From positions 1 through 45,333 of the forward strand of contig CAMLOR010000003.1 of the NCBI GenBank assembly GCA_946481615.1: 45,333 bases of DNA. The letters run 5' to 3'. Below are positions 34,461 to 43,062 of the stretch, piece after piece. Every line of letters starts with the position of its first letter. The first letter of the stretch is position 1. The position numbers and the translations under genes are program-made. Origin of the DNA: an uncultured Aquimonas sp. Its GTDB lineage: Bacteria > Pseudomonadota > Gammaproteobacteria > Xanthomonadales > Xanthomonadaceae. Below the pieces are notes generated by a model. It was not told where the DNA came from, ran no database searches, and saw only the letters and a list, made by a program, of their open reading frames with translations.

Positions 34461-36647
34461 ATGAAGACGACGCTTTCCGCCGCGATCTCGATCGCGCTGC
34501 TCACGCTGTTCGCGCAACCGGCGTTCGCGCAGGACACCACGCAGGTGGACATGGACGCCGAGGAACTCGACGAGATCGTGGTCACCGGCACGCGCACGCC
34601 GAAGTCGGTCGACAAGATCCCGGGCGCGGTCACCATCGTTTCGCCCGAGGAAGTGCAGCGCTCCCTCACCCTCACCGAAGACGCGACGGCCGTGCTGGCG
34701 CGCTCGGTGCCCGGTTACTCGGAATCCTCGCAGGCGCTCTCCAACCTCGGCGAAACCCTGCGCGGCCGCACCGCGCTGCGCCTGTTCGACGGCATTCCGC
34801 AGGGCTCGCCGCTGCGCGAAGGCAATCGCCAGGGCACCTTCACGGATCTGGGCGTGATCGGCCGCATCGAAGTCATCAACGGGCCGAGCGCCTCCGAAGG
34901 CATCGGCGCGGCGGGCGGCATCATCAATTACCTGACCAAGGTGCCCGAGGAAGAGGGCACGACCGGCAGCTTCAGCTCGCGCTACGCCACGCAGTTCGAG
35001 GACGACAGCGAACTGTGGAAACTCGGCATGACCGTCAGCCACAAGGAAGAGGCCTGGGACATGATCGGCGCGGCCAGCGTGCTCGATCGCGGCATCGCCT
35101 ACGACGGCGAAGGCCGCACCATCGGCATGAATGCGTCGGGCTCCACGAACGACAGCAAGGCCGACAACCTCTTCACGAAGTTCGGTTTCAACTTCGGCGA
35201 GGACTACATGCAGCGCCTGCAGCTGTCGATCGCCAAGTTCAACATCACGGGCAAGGGCAATTACTCGTGGGTCGAGGGCGATCGCGAGGCCGGCATCCCC
35301 GACCAGGCGGTGCGCATCCCGCCGCTGGGCGCGCTCACGGAGTTCAACGACTTCGACCAGTACATCGCCACCTACACCAACGCCGATCTGCTCGGCGGCG
35401 GATTCCGCATCGATGCCTACCGCGCCAGCCAGGCCATGCGATACGGGACCGAGAACGGCCTCGATCGCCAGGACCCGCTGATCGCGCCGCTGAACACGCT
35501 GATCGACCAGTCCGAGATCGCATCGGAGAAGCGCGGCTTCAAGACCAGCTTCACCTATTCGGACATCTTCGATGTTGCCGGCCTGGAAGCGCGCTTCGGC
35601 CTGGACGTGGTGGAAGACGAGGCGCAGCAGCGCCTGGCGCTCACCGACCGCGTGTGGGTGCCGCCGATGAACTACGAGAGCACCGCGCCGTGGCTGCAGC
35701 TGTCGTGGGACATCGGCAACCTCACGCTCGCTGGCGGCTTCCGCCGCGAGGATGGCGACCTGACGGTCGACGATTACGTCACCACCTGGTTCCGCGATCG
35801 CCGTCCGGTGGGCGGCGGCACGCTGTCCTACGAAGAGAATCTGTTCAACTTCGGCGGCATCTATCGCATCGGCGAAGAATGGTCGGTGTTCGCCAGCTAC
35901 GGCGAAGGCTTCAGCCTGCCGAACGTGGGCATTCCACTGCGCAACATCCAGTGCTCGAACGACACCGCCGAGCCGAACGGCACGCAGCCCGACGGCTGCC
36001 CGAACGACCCGCCGATCAGCGTCGACGGCATCCTCGACCTGCAGGCGCTGCTGGTGGAGAACCGCGAGGTCGGCTTCAACTGGCGCGGCGAGCGCGCGAG
36101 CTTCGGCGCCTCGCACTACATCTCCGAATCGGACTTCGGATCGTCGCTGGTCGTCGACCCGGTGTCGCAGGACTTCGTGCTGGTGCGCGCGCCCACCGAG
36201 ATCAAGGGCTGGGAAGCCAGCGGCGAGTACATCATTTCCGACCAATGGAAGGTGACGGCGCTGTATTCGCGCATCCGCGGCTATACCACCTACGGCAGCA
36301 GCGGCCCGCTGAGCCGCGAGATGGGCATCAACGACATCAGCCCGGACAAGTTCTCCGGCAGCGTGAACTGGATGTTCGCGCCGGGCAGCGACGTGACGCT
36401 CGGCTTCACCACGCTGATGGACCGCGACATCAACGTCGGCCGCGGCAACGAGGAGCATACGAACGGCTACACGCTGCTCGACCTCACGGCCAATTTCGAT
36501 CTCGACCGTTTCGGCCGCCTCTCGGTGGGCGTCGAGAACCTGACGGACAAGTTCTACATCCTCTCTTGGGCCCAGATCGACTTCTATCGCAACTACTTCG
36601 CCGGCCGCGGTCGCGTGGTGTCGATCAGCCACACGATAAACTTCTGA
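34461..36647 (+). CDS. TonB-dependent outer-membrane receptor
   Basis: The 728-residue outer-membrane protein has a signal peptide (1-24, cut after AFA), a TonB box-like DEIVVTGTRTPKSVDKIPGA (about 35-55), a plug domain (about 50-170, with IEVINGPSASEGIGAAGGII) and a beta-barrel ending in Phe (SISHTINF). The barrel includes the usual alternating pattern. It imports a ligand using TonB energy; the ligand is not evident. Because a LysR gene precedes it and hydrolases follow in a tight run, it is probably the uptake step of that locus. ATG 34461 gives the signal peptide; an upstream ATG at 34437 would add eight residues. Confidence 0.9.
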   Translation: MKTTLSAAISIALLTLFAQPAFAQDTTQVDMDAEELDEIVVTGTRTPKSVDKIPGAVTIVSPEEVQRSLTLTEDATAVLARSVPGYSESSQALSNLGETLRGRTALRLFDGIPQGSPLREGNRQGTFTDLGVIGRIEVINGPSASEGIGAAGGIINYLTKVPEEEGTTGSFSSRYATQFEDDSELWKLGMTVSHKEEAWDMIGAASVLDRGIAYDGEGRTIGMNASGSTNDSKADNLFTKFGFNFGEDYMQRLQLSIAKFNITGKGNYSWVEGDREAGIPDQAVRIPPLGALTEFNDFDQYIATYTNADLLGGGFRIDAYRASQAMRYGTENGLDRQDPLIAPLNTLIDQSEIASEKRGFKTSFTYSDIFDVAGLEARFGLDVVEDEAQQRLALTDRVWVPPMNYESTAPWLQLSWDIGNLTLAGGFRREDGDLTVDDYVTTWFRDRRPVGGGTLSYEENLFNFGGIYRIGEEWSVFASYGEGFSLPNVGIPLRNIQCSNDTAEPNGTQPDGCPNDPPISVDGILDLQALLVENREVGFNWRGERASFGASHYISESDFGSSLVVDPVSQDFVLVRAPTEIKGWEASGEYIISDQWKVTALYSRIRGYTTYGSSGPLSREMGINDISPDKFSGSVNWMFAPGSDVTLGFTTLMDRDINVGRGNEEHTNGYTLLDLTANFDLDRFGRLSVGVENLTDKFYILSWAQIDFYRNYFAGRGRVVSISHTINF

Positions 36648-36650
36648 TGG

Positions 36651-37910
36651 ATGCGAACCGCCGCCGTTCCACTGTTCTTGTTGTTGTGGCTGTCTGACGC
36701 CGCCCCCGCGGCGAGTGTAACGACCCCGTTGCCGCCGTCTTCCGCCGAGGAAGCGGCGGCCTCTTTTTCCGCGGCGGGGCTGCACGCGCTGCTGCGCGAA
36801 CACACGGGGCCGGACGGCTACACCGGCGGCGTCACGCTGGTGGCGCGCGACGGGCGCCTGCTCGATTGGCAGGCCTACGGTTTCCGCGATCTGGCGCGCC
36901 GCGAACCGATGCAGCGCGACGACATCTTCCGCCTGTACTCGATGACCAAGCCCATCGCCAGCGTGGCGGTGCTGATGCTGGTGGAAGAGGGCAAGGTCGC
37001 GCTCGATGCGCCGGTCGCGAGCTATCTGCCGGAGCTTGCGAATCTGCAGGTGCTCGACGACGGCGAACTGCGCGCGCCGCGCCGGCCCGTCACCGTCCGC
37101 CACCTGCTCACGCATACCGCGGGCTTCGCCGCCGGTTTGCCGGGCGACGAGCTGGCGCTGCAATTGCTCGAGGAAGTCGAACCGTCGGGCGCCGATTCGC
37201 TGGCGGCCGTGGTGCGGCGCCTGGCGACCGTGCCGCTGGCGAGCGATCCGGGCCGCCGCTTCGGCTACGAGGCCGCGCCGCTCGAGATCCTGGCGCGCGT
37301 GGTCGAGGTGCAGTCCGGCCAGGCCTTCGACGCCTTCCTGCGCGAGCGCATCTTCGCGCCGCTGCGCATGCGCGAAACCTGGTTCGAGGTGCCGCGCAGC
37401 GAGCGCGGGCGTGTCGTCGATCTCACGGCGATGGGCGAGGACGGCCGACTGCGGATCCACGACAGTCCCAGCGCGCGCACGCCCGGCGCGCCGCTGCGAG
37501 CCTTTCCCAGCGCCGCCGGTGGCCTGTATTCGACCGCGGCCGATTACGCGCGCTTCTGCCAGATGCTCGTGGATGGCGGTACGCTGGACGGCGCCACGTT
37601 GCTCCGGCGCGAAACGGTGGACGAAATGTTCCGCAACCAGCTCGGCATGCTCGCCCGGCCCGTCACGCAGTACAGCGATGGCGAAGGCTTCGGTTTCGGC
37701 GGCTACGTGGTGACGGACCCCGCCGTGCGTGGCGCGGGCCGGCCGGGACAGTGGGGCTGGAGCGGCGCGGCCTCGACCTCGTTCTGGATCGACCGCGAGC
37801 GCCGCGCCTTCGGCATCCTGCTGCTGCAACACCTGCCCAACGGCGCGGCGAACGATCTGCCGCGCATCGCGCGGCCGGTGCAGGAACGCGTCAACCAGGA
37901 CCTGCGATGA
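36651..37910 (+). CDS. Secreted class C beta-lactamase-like serine hydrolase
   Basis: The 419-residue protein has a signal peptide (1-21, ending APA). The S97-M-T-K100 motif is the SxxK nucleophile of the class C/EstB group, in FRLYSMTKPIASVAVLMLVE. The YxN position reads FGYEAAP, so the Asn is replaced by Ala. The C-terminal motif is GWSGAASTSFW in place of KTG/HxG. These changes fit EstB-like esterases better than true beta-lactamases. It starts four bases after the TonB receptor stop, and its own stop overlaps the next start (ATGA), so it is part of the same run. It may cleave an ester from the imported substrate (inference). Confidence 0.85.
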   Translation: MRTAAVPLFLLLWLSDAAPAASVTTPLPPSSAEEAAASFSAAGLHALLREHTGPDGYTGGVTLVARDGRLLDWQAYGFRDLARREPMQRDDIFRLYSMTKPIASVAVLMLVEEGKVALDAPVASYLPELANLQVLDDGELRAPRRPVTVRHLLTHTAGFAAGLPGDELALQLLEEVEPSGADSLAAVVRRLATVPLASDPGRRFGYEAAPLEILARVVEVQSGQAFDAFLRERIFAPLRMRETWFEVPRSERGRVVDLTAMGEDGRLRIHDSPSARTPGAPLRAFPSAAGGLYSTAADYARFCQMLVDGGTLDGATLLRRETVDEMFRNQLGMLARPVTQYSDGEGFGFGGYVVTDPAVRGAGRPGQWGWSGAASTSFWIDRERRAFGILLLQHLPNGAANDLPRIARPVQERVNQDLR

Positions 37911-40192
37911 GCCCCGACGATCCCGTGTTCCCGCCGCACATGGCGCCCGGCGAAACCGAGCGCCGCGCCGTGGCGCGCGAGTACAAGTTCTCGCACGTCA
38001 AGACCGAGCGCTACCTGCCCACGCCCGGCGGCTCGCCTGGCTGGCCCTTCGCCGAAATCGGCCACTGGAAGATCGATCCGCAGGCCAGCGCCGACGACTG
38101 GGTGGCGGAACTGCGCGACTGGCGACGCGAGCACCTGGTGCGCATCGGTTACGACGACGCCAATTACCGGCGGCCCGAGCTGCAATGGGCGCAGCGCAAT
38201 TTCGTGCACGCGCAGATGATGGTCGAGGAGCGTTTCTTCTTCGACCCGGAACGCGGCGAGTACACCGTCGATCGCTATCTCGACGATCTGACGGCGCGTT
38301 TCGGCGGCATCGACAGCGTGCTGCTGTGGATGGTGTATCCGAACATCGGCATCGACGACCGCAACAAGTTCGACCATATCCACGATCTGCCCGGCGGACT
38401 CGAAGGCGTGAAGCGCGCGGTCGACGCCTTCCACGCGCGCGGGGTGCGCGTATTCCTGCCGACGATGCCCTGGGACCACGGCACGCGGCCGCACGATCGC
38501 ACCGATTGGGAGGCGATGGCGGACATCGTCGCCGCCATCGGCGCCGACGGCATCAACGGCGATACCTACAACGGCGTGCCGCGCGCCTTCTTCGACGCTT
38601 GCGCGGCTCGCGGGCGCTACGTGGTGCTGGAACCGGAATCCACGATCAGCGCCGAAGAGCATCTGATCTACAACGTCAACAGCTGGGGCAAGAAGGCGCC
38701 GAACGAGCCGGTGCCACCGGTGGCCAAGTTCAAGTGGCTCGAACCGCGCCACATGATCCACTACGAGAACCGCTGGGGCCGCGACCGCCGGCACGATCTG
38801 CAGTACTGCTTCTTCAACGGCGTGGGCTACAACGCCTGGGAAAACGTCTGGGGCCTCTGGAACGGCTTCACGCCGCGCGATGCGGCCGCGTTGAAGCGGA
38901 TCGCGGCGATCTACCGCGCGTTCCCGGCGGCCTTCGTCAGCATGGCGTGGCGTCCGTACGCGCGCACGCGCCAGGCCGGCGTGTTCGCGAGCCAGTTCCC
39001 GGTCGCGGATTTCACCGTGTGGACGCTGGTGAACCGGCACGAATCCGCGCTGGAAGGCGAGCAGATCGCGGTGGCACATGTCGAAGACATGCGCTACTTC
39101 GATTTGTGGAATGGCGAAGAGCTGGAGCCGCGGTTCACGGGCGGTGGGGCAGGGGATTCGACAGGCTCACCCCGGCCGGCCGCGGTGGATCGGGATGCGC
39201 ACGCCGTTCGCGGTGAGCCTGTCGAACCGCATTCGACTCCGTCCCGTCTTGCAGTGCTTTCGTTCCCCATCGAAGCCCACGGCTTCGGCGCCGTGCTGGC
39301 GCTGCGTGGAAGCAGCGCCCACCTCGACGAGTTCCTGGCCGATGCGCGCCGTCGCGCGGCCACGCCGCTGCGATCGCTTCGCGCCGAGTGGAAGTCCATC
39401 CCTCAATCGCGGGTGGAGATTCCCGACACTCCGCGCGTCCGGGAAGCGCCCGAAGGCATGCTCGAGATCCCCGCGGGCGAGTTCGACTTCGTCGTGGGCG
39501 GCGTCGAGATCGAGGGTCAGAACTGGGACGGCGTCGACGTGCAGTATCCGTGGGAGCCGAGCGCGCGCCGCAACCATCGCAACCGCATGTCGATGCGGCG
39601 CTTCTTCATCGATCGCACCAATGTCACGAACGCGCAGTTCGCGCGTTTCCTCGCAGCCACGCATTACACGCCGCGCGATGCGCACAACTTCCTGCGCCAT
39701 TGGCGCGATGGCAAGCCGGTAGCCGGCACGGAACGCCAGCCGGTGCGCTGGGTCGCGCTGGAGGACGCGCGCGCCTATGCCGCCTGGGCCGGCAAGCGCC
39801 TGCCGCGCGAGTGGGAATGGCAGTACGCCGCACAAGGCGCCGATGGCCGTCCGTATCCGTGGGGCGGCGCGTGGAAGGACGCGGCGGCGCCAAGGCCATG
39901 CCTCGATCGCGTCATGCGCGCGCCCGACGACGTCGACGCGCATCCGGAAGGCGCGAGCCCGTTCGGCGTGCTCGACCTCGTCGGCAACGTCTGGCAATGG
40001 ACCGACGAATACCGCGACGAGCACACGCGTGCCGCGGTTCTGCGCGGCGGCAGCCTGTACCGGCCGCAGACGTCGCACTGGTACTTCCCGCAGGCGTTGC
40101 GCAACGACCAGCACGGCAAGTACCTGCTGATGGCGCCGTGCAAGGATCGCTCGGGCGCGGTCGGTTTCCGCTGCGTCGTGGATGCCGAGTGA
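37907..40192 (+). CDS. Putative TIM-barrel hydrolase fused to an FGE-sulfatase (SUMF1) domain
   Basis: The 761-residue protein has an N-terminal TIM-barrel-like domain (about 60-380, with LLWMVYPNIG, FLPTMPWDHG, INGDTYNG and VLEPEST) that looks like a glycoside hydrolase. I cannot name the family; Asp in INGDTYNG and Glu in VLEPEST are candidate active-site residues. A FGE-sulfatase domain follows (about 518-761, with FFIDRTNVTNAQFARFLAAT, WAGKRLPREWEWQYAA, GNVWQWTDEY, VLRGGSL and VGFRCV). The paired active-site Cys of true formylglycine-generating enzymes is not evident: the C-terminal region has only APCKDRSGAVGFRC. So the domain may be a binding domain or another oxidase. A REP-type palindrome adds about 24 residues at about 417-440. 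The start overlaps the upstream stop; the stop overlaps the next start (GTGA). Confidence 0.72.
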   Translation: MSPDDPVFPPHMAPGETERRAVAREYKFSHVKTERYLPTPGGSPGWPFAEIGHWKIDPQASADDWVAELRDWRREHLVRIGYDDANYRRPELQWAQRNFVHAQMMVEERFFFDPERGEYTVDRYLDDLTARFGGIDSVLLWMVYPNIGIDDRNKFDHIHDLPGGLEGVKRAVDAFHARGVRVFLPTMPWDHGTRPHDRTDWEAMADIVAAIGADGINGDTYNGVPRAFFDACAARGRYVVLEPESTISAEEHLIYNVNSWGKKAPNEPVPPVAKFKWLEPRHMIHYENRWGRDRRHDLQYCFFNGVGYNAWENVWGLWNGFTPRDAAALKRIAAIYRAFPAAFVSMAWRPYARTRQAGVFASQFPVADFTVWTLVNRHESALEGEQIAVAHVEDMRYFDLWNGEELEPRFTGGGAGDSTGSPRPAAVDRDAHAVRGEPVEPHSTPSRLAVLSFPIEAHGFGAVLALRGSSAHLDEFLADARRRAATPLRSLRAEWKSIPQSRVEIPDTPRVREAPEGMLEIPAGEFDFVVGGVEIEGQNWDGVDVQYPWEPSARRNHRNRMSMRRFFIDRTNVTNAQFARFLAATHYTPRDAHNFLRHWRDGKPVAGTERQPVRWVALEDARAYAAWAGKRLPREWEWQYAAQGADGRPYPWGGAWKDAAAPRPCLDRVMRAPDDVDAHPEGASPFGVLDLVGNVWQWTDEYRDEHTRAAVLRGGSLYRPQTSHWYFPQALRNDQHGKYLLMAPCKDRSGAVGFRCVVDAE
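39157..39226 (+). repeat. REP-like palindrome inside a coding sequence
   Basis: TTCGACAGGCTCACC at 39157-39171 and GGTGAGCCTGTCGAA at 39212-39226 are perfect 15-bp inverted repeats 40 bases apart. This sequence family is a widespread REP element in xanthomonads and other proteobacteria, normally between genes. Here it is translated in frame (STGSPRP to VRGEPVEP) between the two domains of the hydrolase-FGE protein. Confidence 0.9.
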
Positions 40193-43062
40193 GGCATCGG
40201 CTCCTCGCGCTCGCAGGCTGCCTGGCGATGGCTGCGGCCGCGCAGGCGCGCACCGTGGTGCTGATCGGTGGAGAGCATCGCGAAGGACCGGGCAAGCACG
40301 ACTATCCGGCCGGCATCGAGGCGATGCGTGCGTTGATCGAAACGGCGCCGGAACTTTCCGCGCTCGAGGTCGTGGCGTATCCGGACGGTTGGCCGAGCGA
40401 CGAAGCTGCGTTGCGCGAGGCCGATACGGTCGTGCTGTATTTCGACGGTCTGGACCGTCATCCTCTGCGCGATGCGGCACACCGCGCCGCGTTCGAAGCG
40501 GCGATGCGGCGCGGCGCGGGTGTCGTCGCCTTGCACCAGGCCTCGACGGTGCCGATCGACGACGACCTCGGCTTGGCGCGCTGGCTCGGGGGCGTGCGGC
40601 GCGGCATGTTCGACCGCACCACCGAGCACGCCACCGTCGTTCCCGCGCAGGCGGGAACCCAGGCGCCGAGCGTCCCCGCCGTCGTTCCCGCGAACGCCGC
40701 AACCCTGCGACGTGATGTCGCCTCGCGTCCGGATTCCCACCTGCGGGGGAATGATGTGGCGCGCGGTCTGGGCGAGTTCGCGTATCGCGACGAGTTCTAT
40801 CCCACCATCCAATTCACGAACCGCGGCGGCAACCGCACGCCGCTGCTGCGCGCCACGCTGCATCCGCAATTCCGCGACGGCCATTGGCTGGTCGAAGATC
40901 GCGCCGAAACCGTCGACGTGGCCTGGGCCTTCGAGCGCGAGGGCGGCGGTCGCGCCGTGGTCTACACCGGCGCCCACTACGACCATGCTTTCGCGCAGCC
41001 CGGCGTGCGCCGCTTCCTGGCCAACCTCATCCTGTGGACCGCGGGCGGAGAAATCGACGCAGACGGCGCGCAGGTGGCGAATGCCGCACCGATTCCATCG
41101 GGGCCAGAAATACCGCTCCCCAGCATCGAACGCGCCACGTTCCACATCGACGCCGCACGCAGCGGCTGGCGCGCGAACGAGACGGTGCTGACGCAGGCTA
41201 CGGTCGCGCCCGGCAAGTTCGGGCAACTCTGGCAATCGCCCGCGCTCGACGACTTCGAAGGCCACCCGCCGCGGCTCTACGCCACGCCCTTGTTCGCCGA
41301 CAACGTGTCGTTGAAGGACGGCCCGCATCGCGGCGAAACCTTCGACATCGTGTTCGCCGCCAGCAGCAATGGCTTCGTCTACGCCATCAATGCCGCGCAG
41401 AAGGGCGACGTCGCGCCCGGCCGCATCCTCTGGCGCACCTCGCTCGGCGCGCCGTGTCTGCTGCAGCCCGCGCCGCTCGATGGCGTGGCGACCGGCATCC
41501 TCTCCACGCCGGTGATCGATGTGCGCGCCGGCAGGATGTACGTCACGCACTGCGATCCGGTGCAGCGCTGGCAGGCCTGGGCGCTCGACATCGCCACAGG
41601 CGCGGTGCTGCCGGGCTGGCCGGTGCGGCTGGACGAAGGCACGTTCAACCGGCTCAACCGCAACGCGGGGCCGGAACCCGTGCCACCGAAGCGGCGCTTC
41701 GATTTCCGCGTGCAGCGCGGCGCGCTGAACCTGAGTCCCGATGGTTCGCAGCTGCACATCGTGTTCGGCGAATCCGAAACCGGCTGGCTGGCGGCGGTGG
41801 ACACGCGCGCTGCCAAAGTGAGCAGCGCTTTCGCCGCGGTGGCGATGCCGCATCGCGGCAGCGGCGGCATCTGGGGCGCGGGTGGGCCGGCGATCGATGC
41901 CGAGGGCAGCGTCTACGTCGTCACCGGCAGCGGTTTCGACGGCCATCAGGATGCCGCCGGCGACTGGGCGCAGTCGGTGCTGAAACTTTCGCTCGACGCC
42001 GCCGGCTACACACTGCGCGGCACGTATTCCCCGTTCAATCACTGCCTCACGGCGAAGCAAGACATCGATCTGGGTTCCGGCGGCGCCACGCTGTTGCCGG
42101 GCACCTCGCTGATGGCGGTGGGCGGCAAGCAGGGCAACGTCTACCTGCTCGACCGCGCCCGTCTTCCCGGCCCGCTCGACCGTCGCGCGGCCTGTTCGGA
42201 CGATGCATCGCGCGACGCTTCGCTGCTCGCGCCGCAGCCGCAGGCGCAGTTCGGGACGCGCGGTCCGCTCAACGTCTTCGGGCCGTATTCGGAAGAGGAC
42301 GCGGCGCTCGATCTGGCGCGCGCGCGCTCGGTGCCGGCGGCGTTCCGCGACGCGGACAGTGCGCTGCATCTGTACGTCACCGGCAACTCGAAGCAGGCGC
42401 CCGGATCTTCCGTCAGCGTGCCCCCGTCGCTGGTGAAGTTGCGCGTGATGGAAGGCGACGCACCGCATCTGCGCATCGAAACGCGCAACGAGGCGTTGGC
42501 GCTGGGCAATCCGGGATCGCCCGTGGTCACCAGCGATGGCGGCGACGGCGCGCTGGTGTGGGTGCTGGACGAAAATGCGCCACGCTCCGCGCTGTTGAGG
42601 GGCGCCGGAGCACCGAAGCCGGTGCTCTACGCCTTCGATGCGCGGACGCTCGAGGTACGCTGGCGCAGCGCGCCCGGCGAATTGCAGGCCAGCGGCAAGT
42701 ACAACGAACCCGGATTCGGACGCGGCCTCGTGTTCGTGGGCACCGACCGCGTGCAGGCCTTCGGGCCGGGCGATCGCTTCCTCGCGGCAACCGTGGAGGA
42801 AGCAACGCGTCCCGCCGCCGACGAGGTCTTCGACGCCGCCGCGGCGCAGGACGTCGCCGGCCTGGATACCGCCGGCATCTACGAGCGGCGCTGCGCGATG
42901 TGCCACGATCACGCCCAGGGCAACATCCCGCCGCGCGCCGTGCTGGCCGCGCGTCCGCGCGAGCGCATCGTGCAGGCGCTCGCGCACGGTGCGATGCAGG
43001 TGCAGGCTCGCGGGCTGACGGCCAGGCAGATCGAAGAGATCGCGGAATTCCTGCATGAATGA
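40189..43062 (+). CDS. Secreted ThuA domain - PQQ-like propeller - cytochrome c fusion
   Basis: The 957-residue exported protein starts with GTG at 40189, overlapping the upstream TGA, and has a signal peptide (about 1-21, ending AQA). It has a ThuA-like domain (about 20-290, with VVLIGGEHREG, VALHQAS, AVVYTGAHYDHAF and RFLANLILWTAGGEI), then a long beta-propeller of PQQ-dehydrogenase type (about 310-870), and a C-terminal class I cytochrome c with CAMCH (about 902-906) and a downstream Met (GAMQVQARG) as likely axial ligand. Such quinohaemoprotein-like proteins oxidise sugars or alcohols in the periplasm and pass electrons on. The ThuA domain is interrupted in frame at about residues 149-189 by a REP-type repeat, which may weaken it. 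The stop overlaps the next gene by eight bases. Confidence 0.82.
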   Translation: MRHRLLALAGCLAMAAAAQARTVVLIGGEHREGPGKHDYPAGIEAMRALIETAPELSALEVVAYPDGWPSDEAALREADTVVLYFDGLDRHPLRDAAHRAAFEAAMRRGAGVVALHQASTVPIDDDLGLARWLGGVRRGMFDRTTEHATVVPAQAGTQAPSVPAVVPANAATLRRDVASRPDSHLRGNDVARGLGEFAYRDEFYPTIQFTNRGGNRTPLLRATLHPQFRDGHWLVEDRAETVDVAWAFEREGGGRAVVYTGAHYDHAFAQPGVRRFLANLILWTAGGEIDADGAQVANAAPIPSGPEIPLPSIERATFHIDAARSGWRANETVLTQATVAPGKFGQLWQSPALDDFEGHPPRLYATPLFADNVSLKDGPHRGETFDIVFAASSNGFVYAINAAQKGDVAPGRILWRTSLGAPCLLQPAPLDGVATGILSTPVIDVRAGRMYVTHCDPVQRWQAWALDIATGAVLPGWPVRLDEGTFNRLNRNAGPEPVPPKRRFDFRVQRGALNLSPDGSQLHIVFGESETGWLAAVDTRAAKVSSAFAAVAMPHRGSGGIWGAGGPAIDAEGSVYVVTGSGFDGHQDAAGDWAQSVLKLSLDAAGYTLRGTYSPFNHCLTAKQDIDLGSGGATLLPGTSLMAVGGKQGNVYLLDRARLPGPLDRRAACSDDASRDASLLAPQPQAQFGTRGPLNVFGPYSEEDAALDLARARSVPAAFRDADSALHLYVTGNSKQAPGSSVSVPPSLVKLRVMEGDAPHLRIETRNEALALGNPGSPVVTSDGGDGALVWVLDENAPRSALLRGAGAPKPVLYAFDARTLEVRWRSAPGELQASGKYNEPGFGRGLVFVGTDRVQAFGPGDRFLAATVEEATRPAADEVFDAAAAQDVAGLDTAGIYERRCAMCHDHAQGNIPPRAVLAARPRERIVQALAHGAMQVQARGLTARQIEEIAEFLHE
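40634..40756 (+). repeat. Second REP-type element, in frame inside the ThuA domain
   Basis: The left end contains TTCCCGC-GCAG-GCGGGAA (40640-40657), a perfect hairpin. The right end contains ATTCCC-N8-GGGAAT (40733-40752). The left arm (from CCGTCGTTCCC) and the right arm (to GGGGGAATGATG) are also an imperfect inverted pair, about 21 of 26 bases matching. These are typical dispersed repeats of xanthomonads and relatives. The translation is VVPAQAGTQ ... DSHLRGNDV, in frame with the gene on both sides. Confidence 0.85.
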
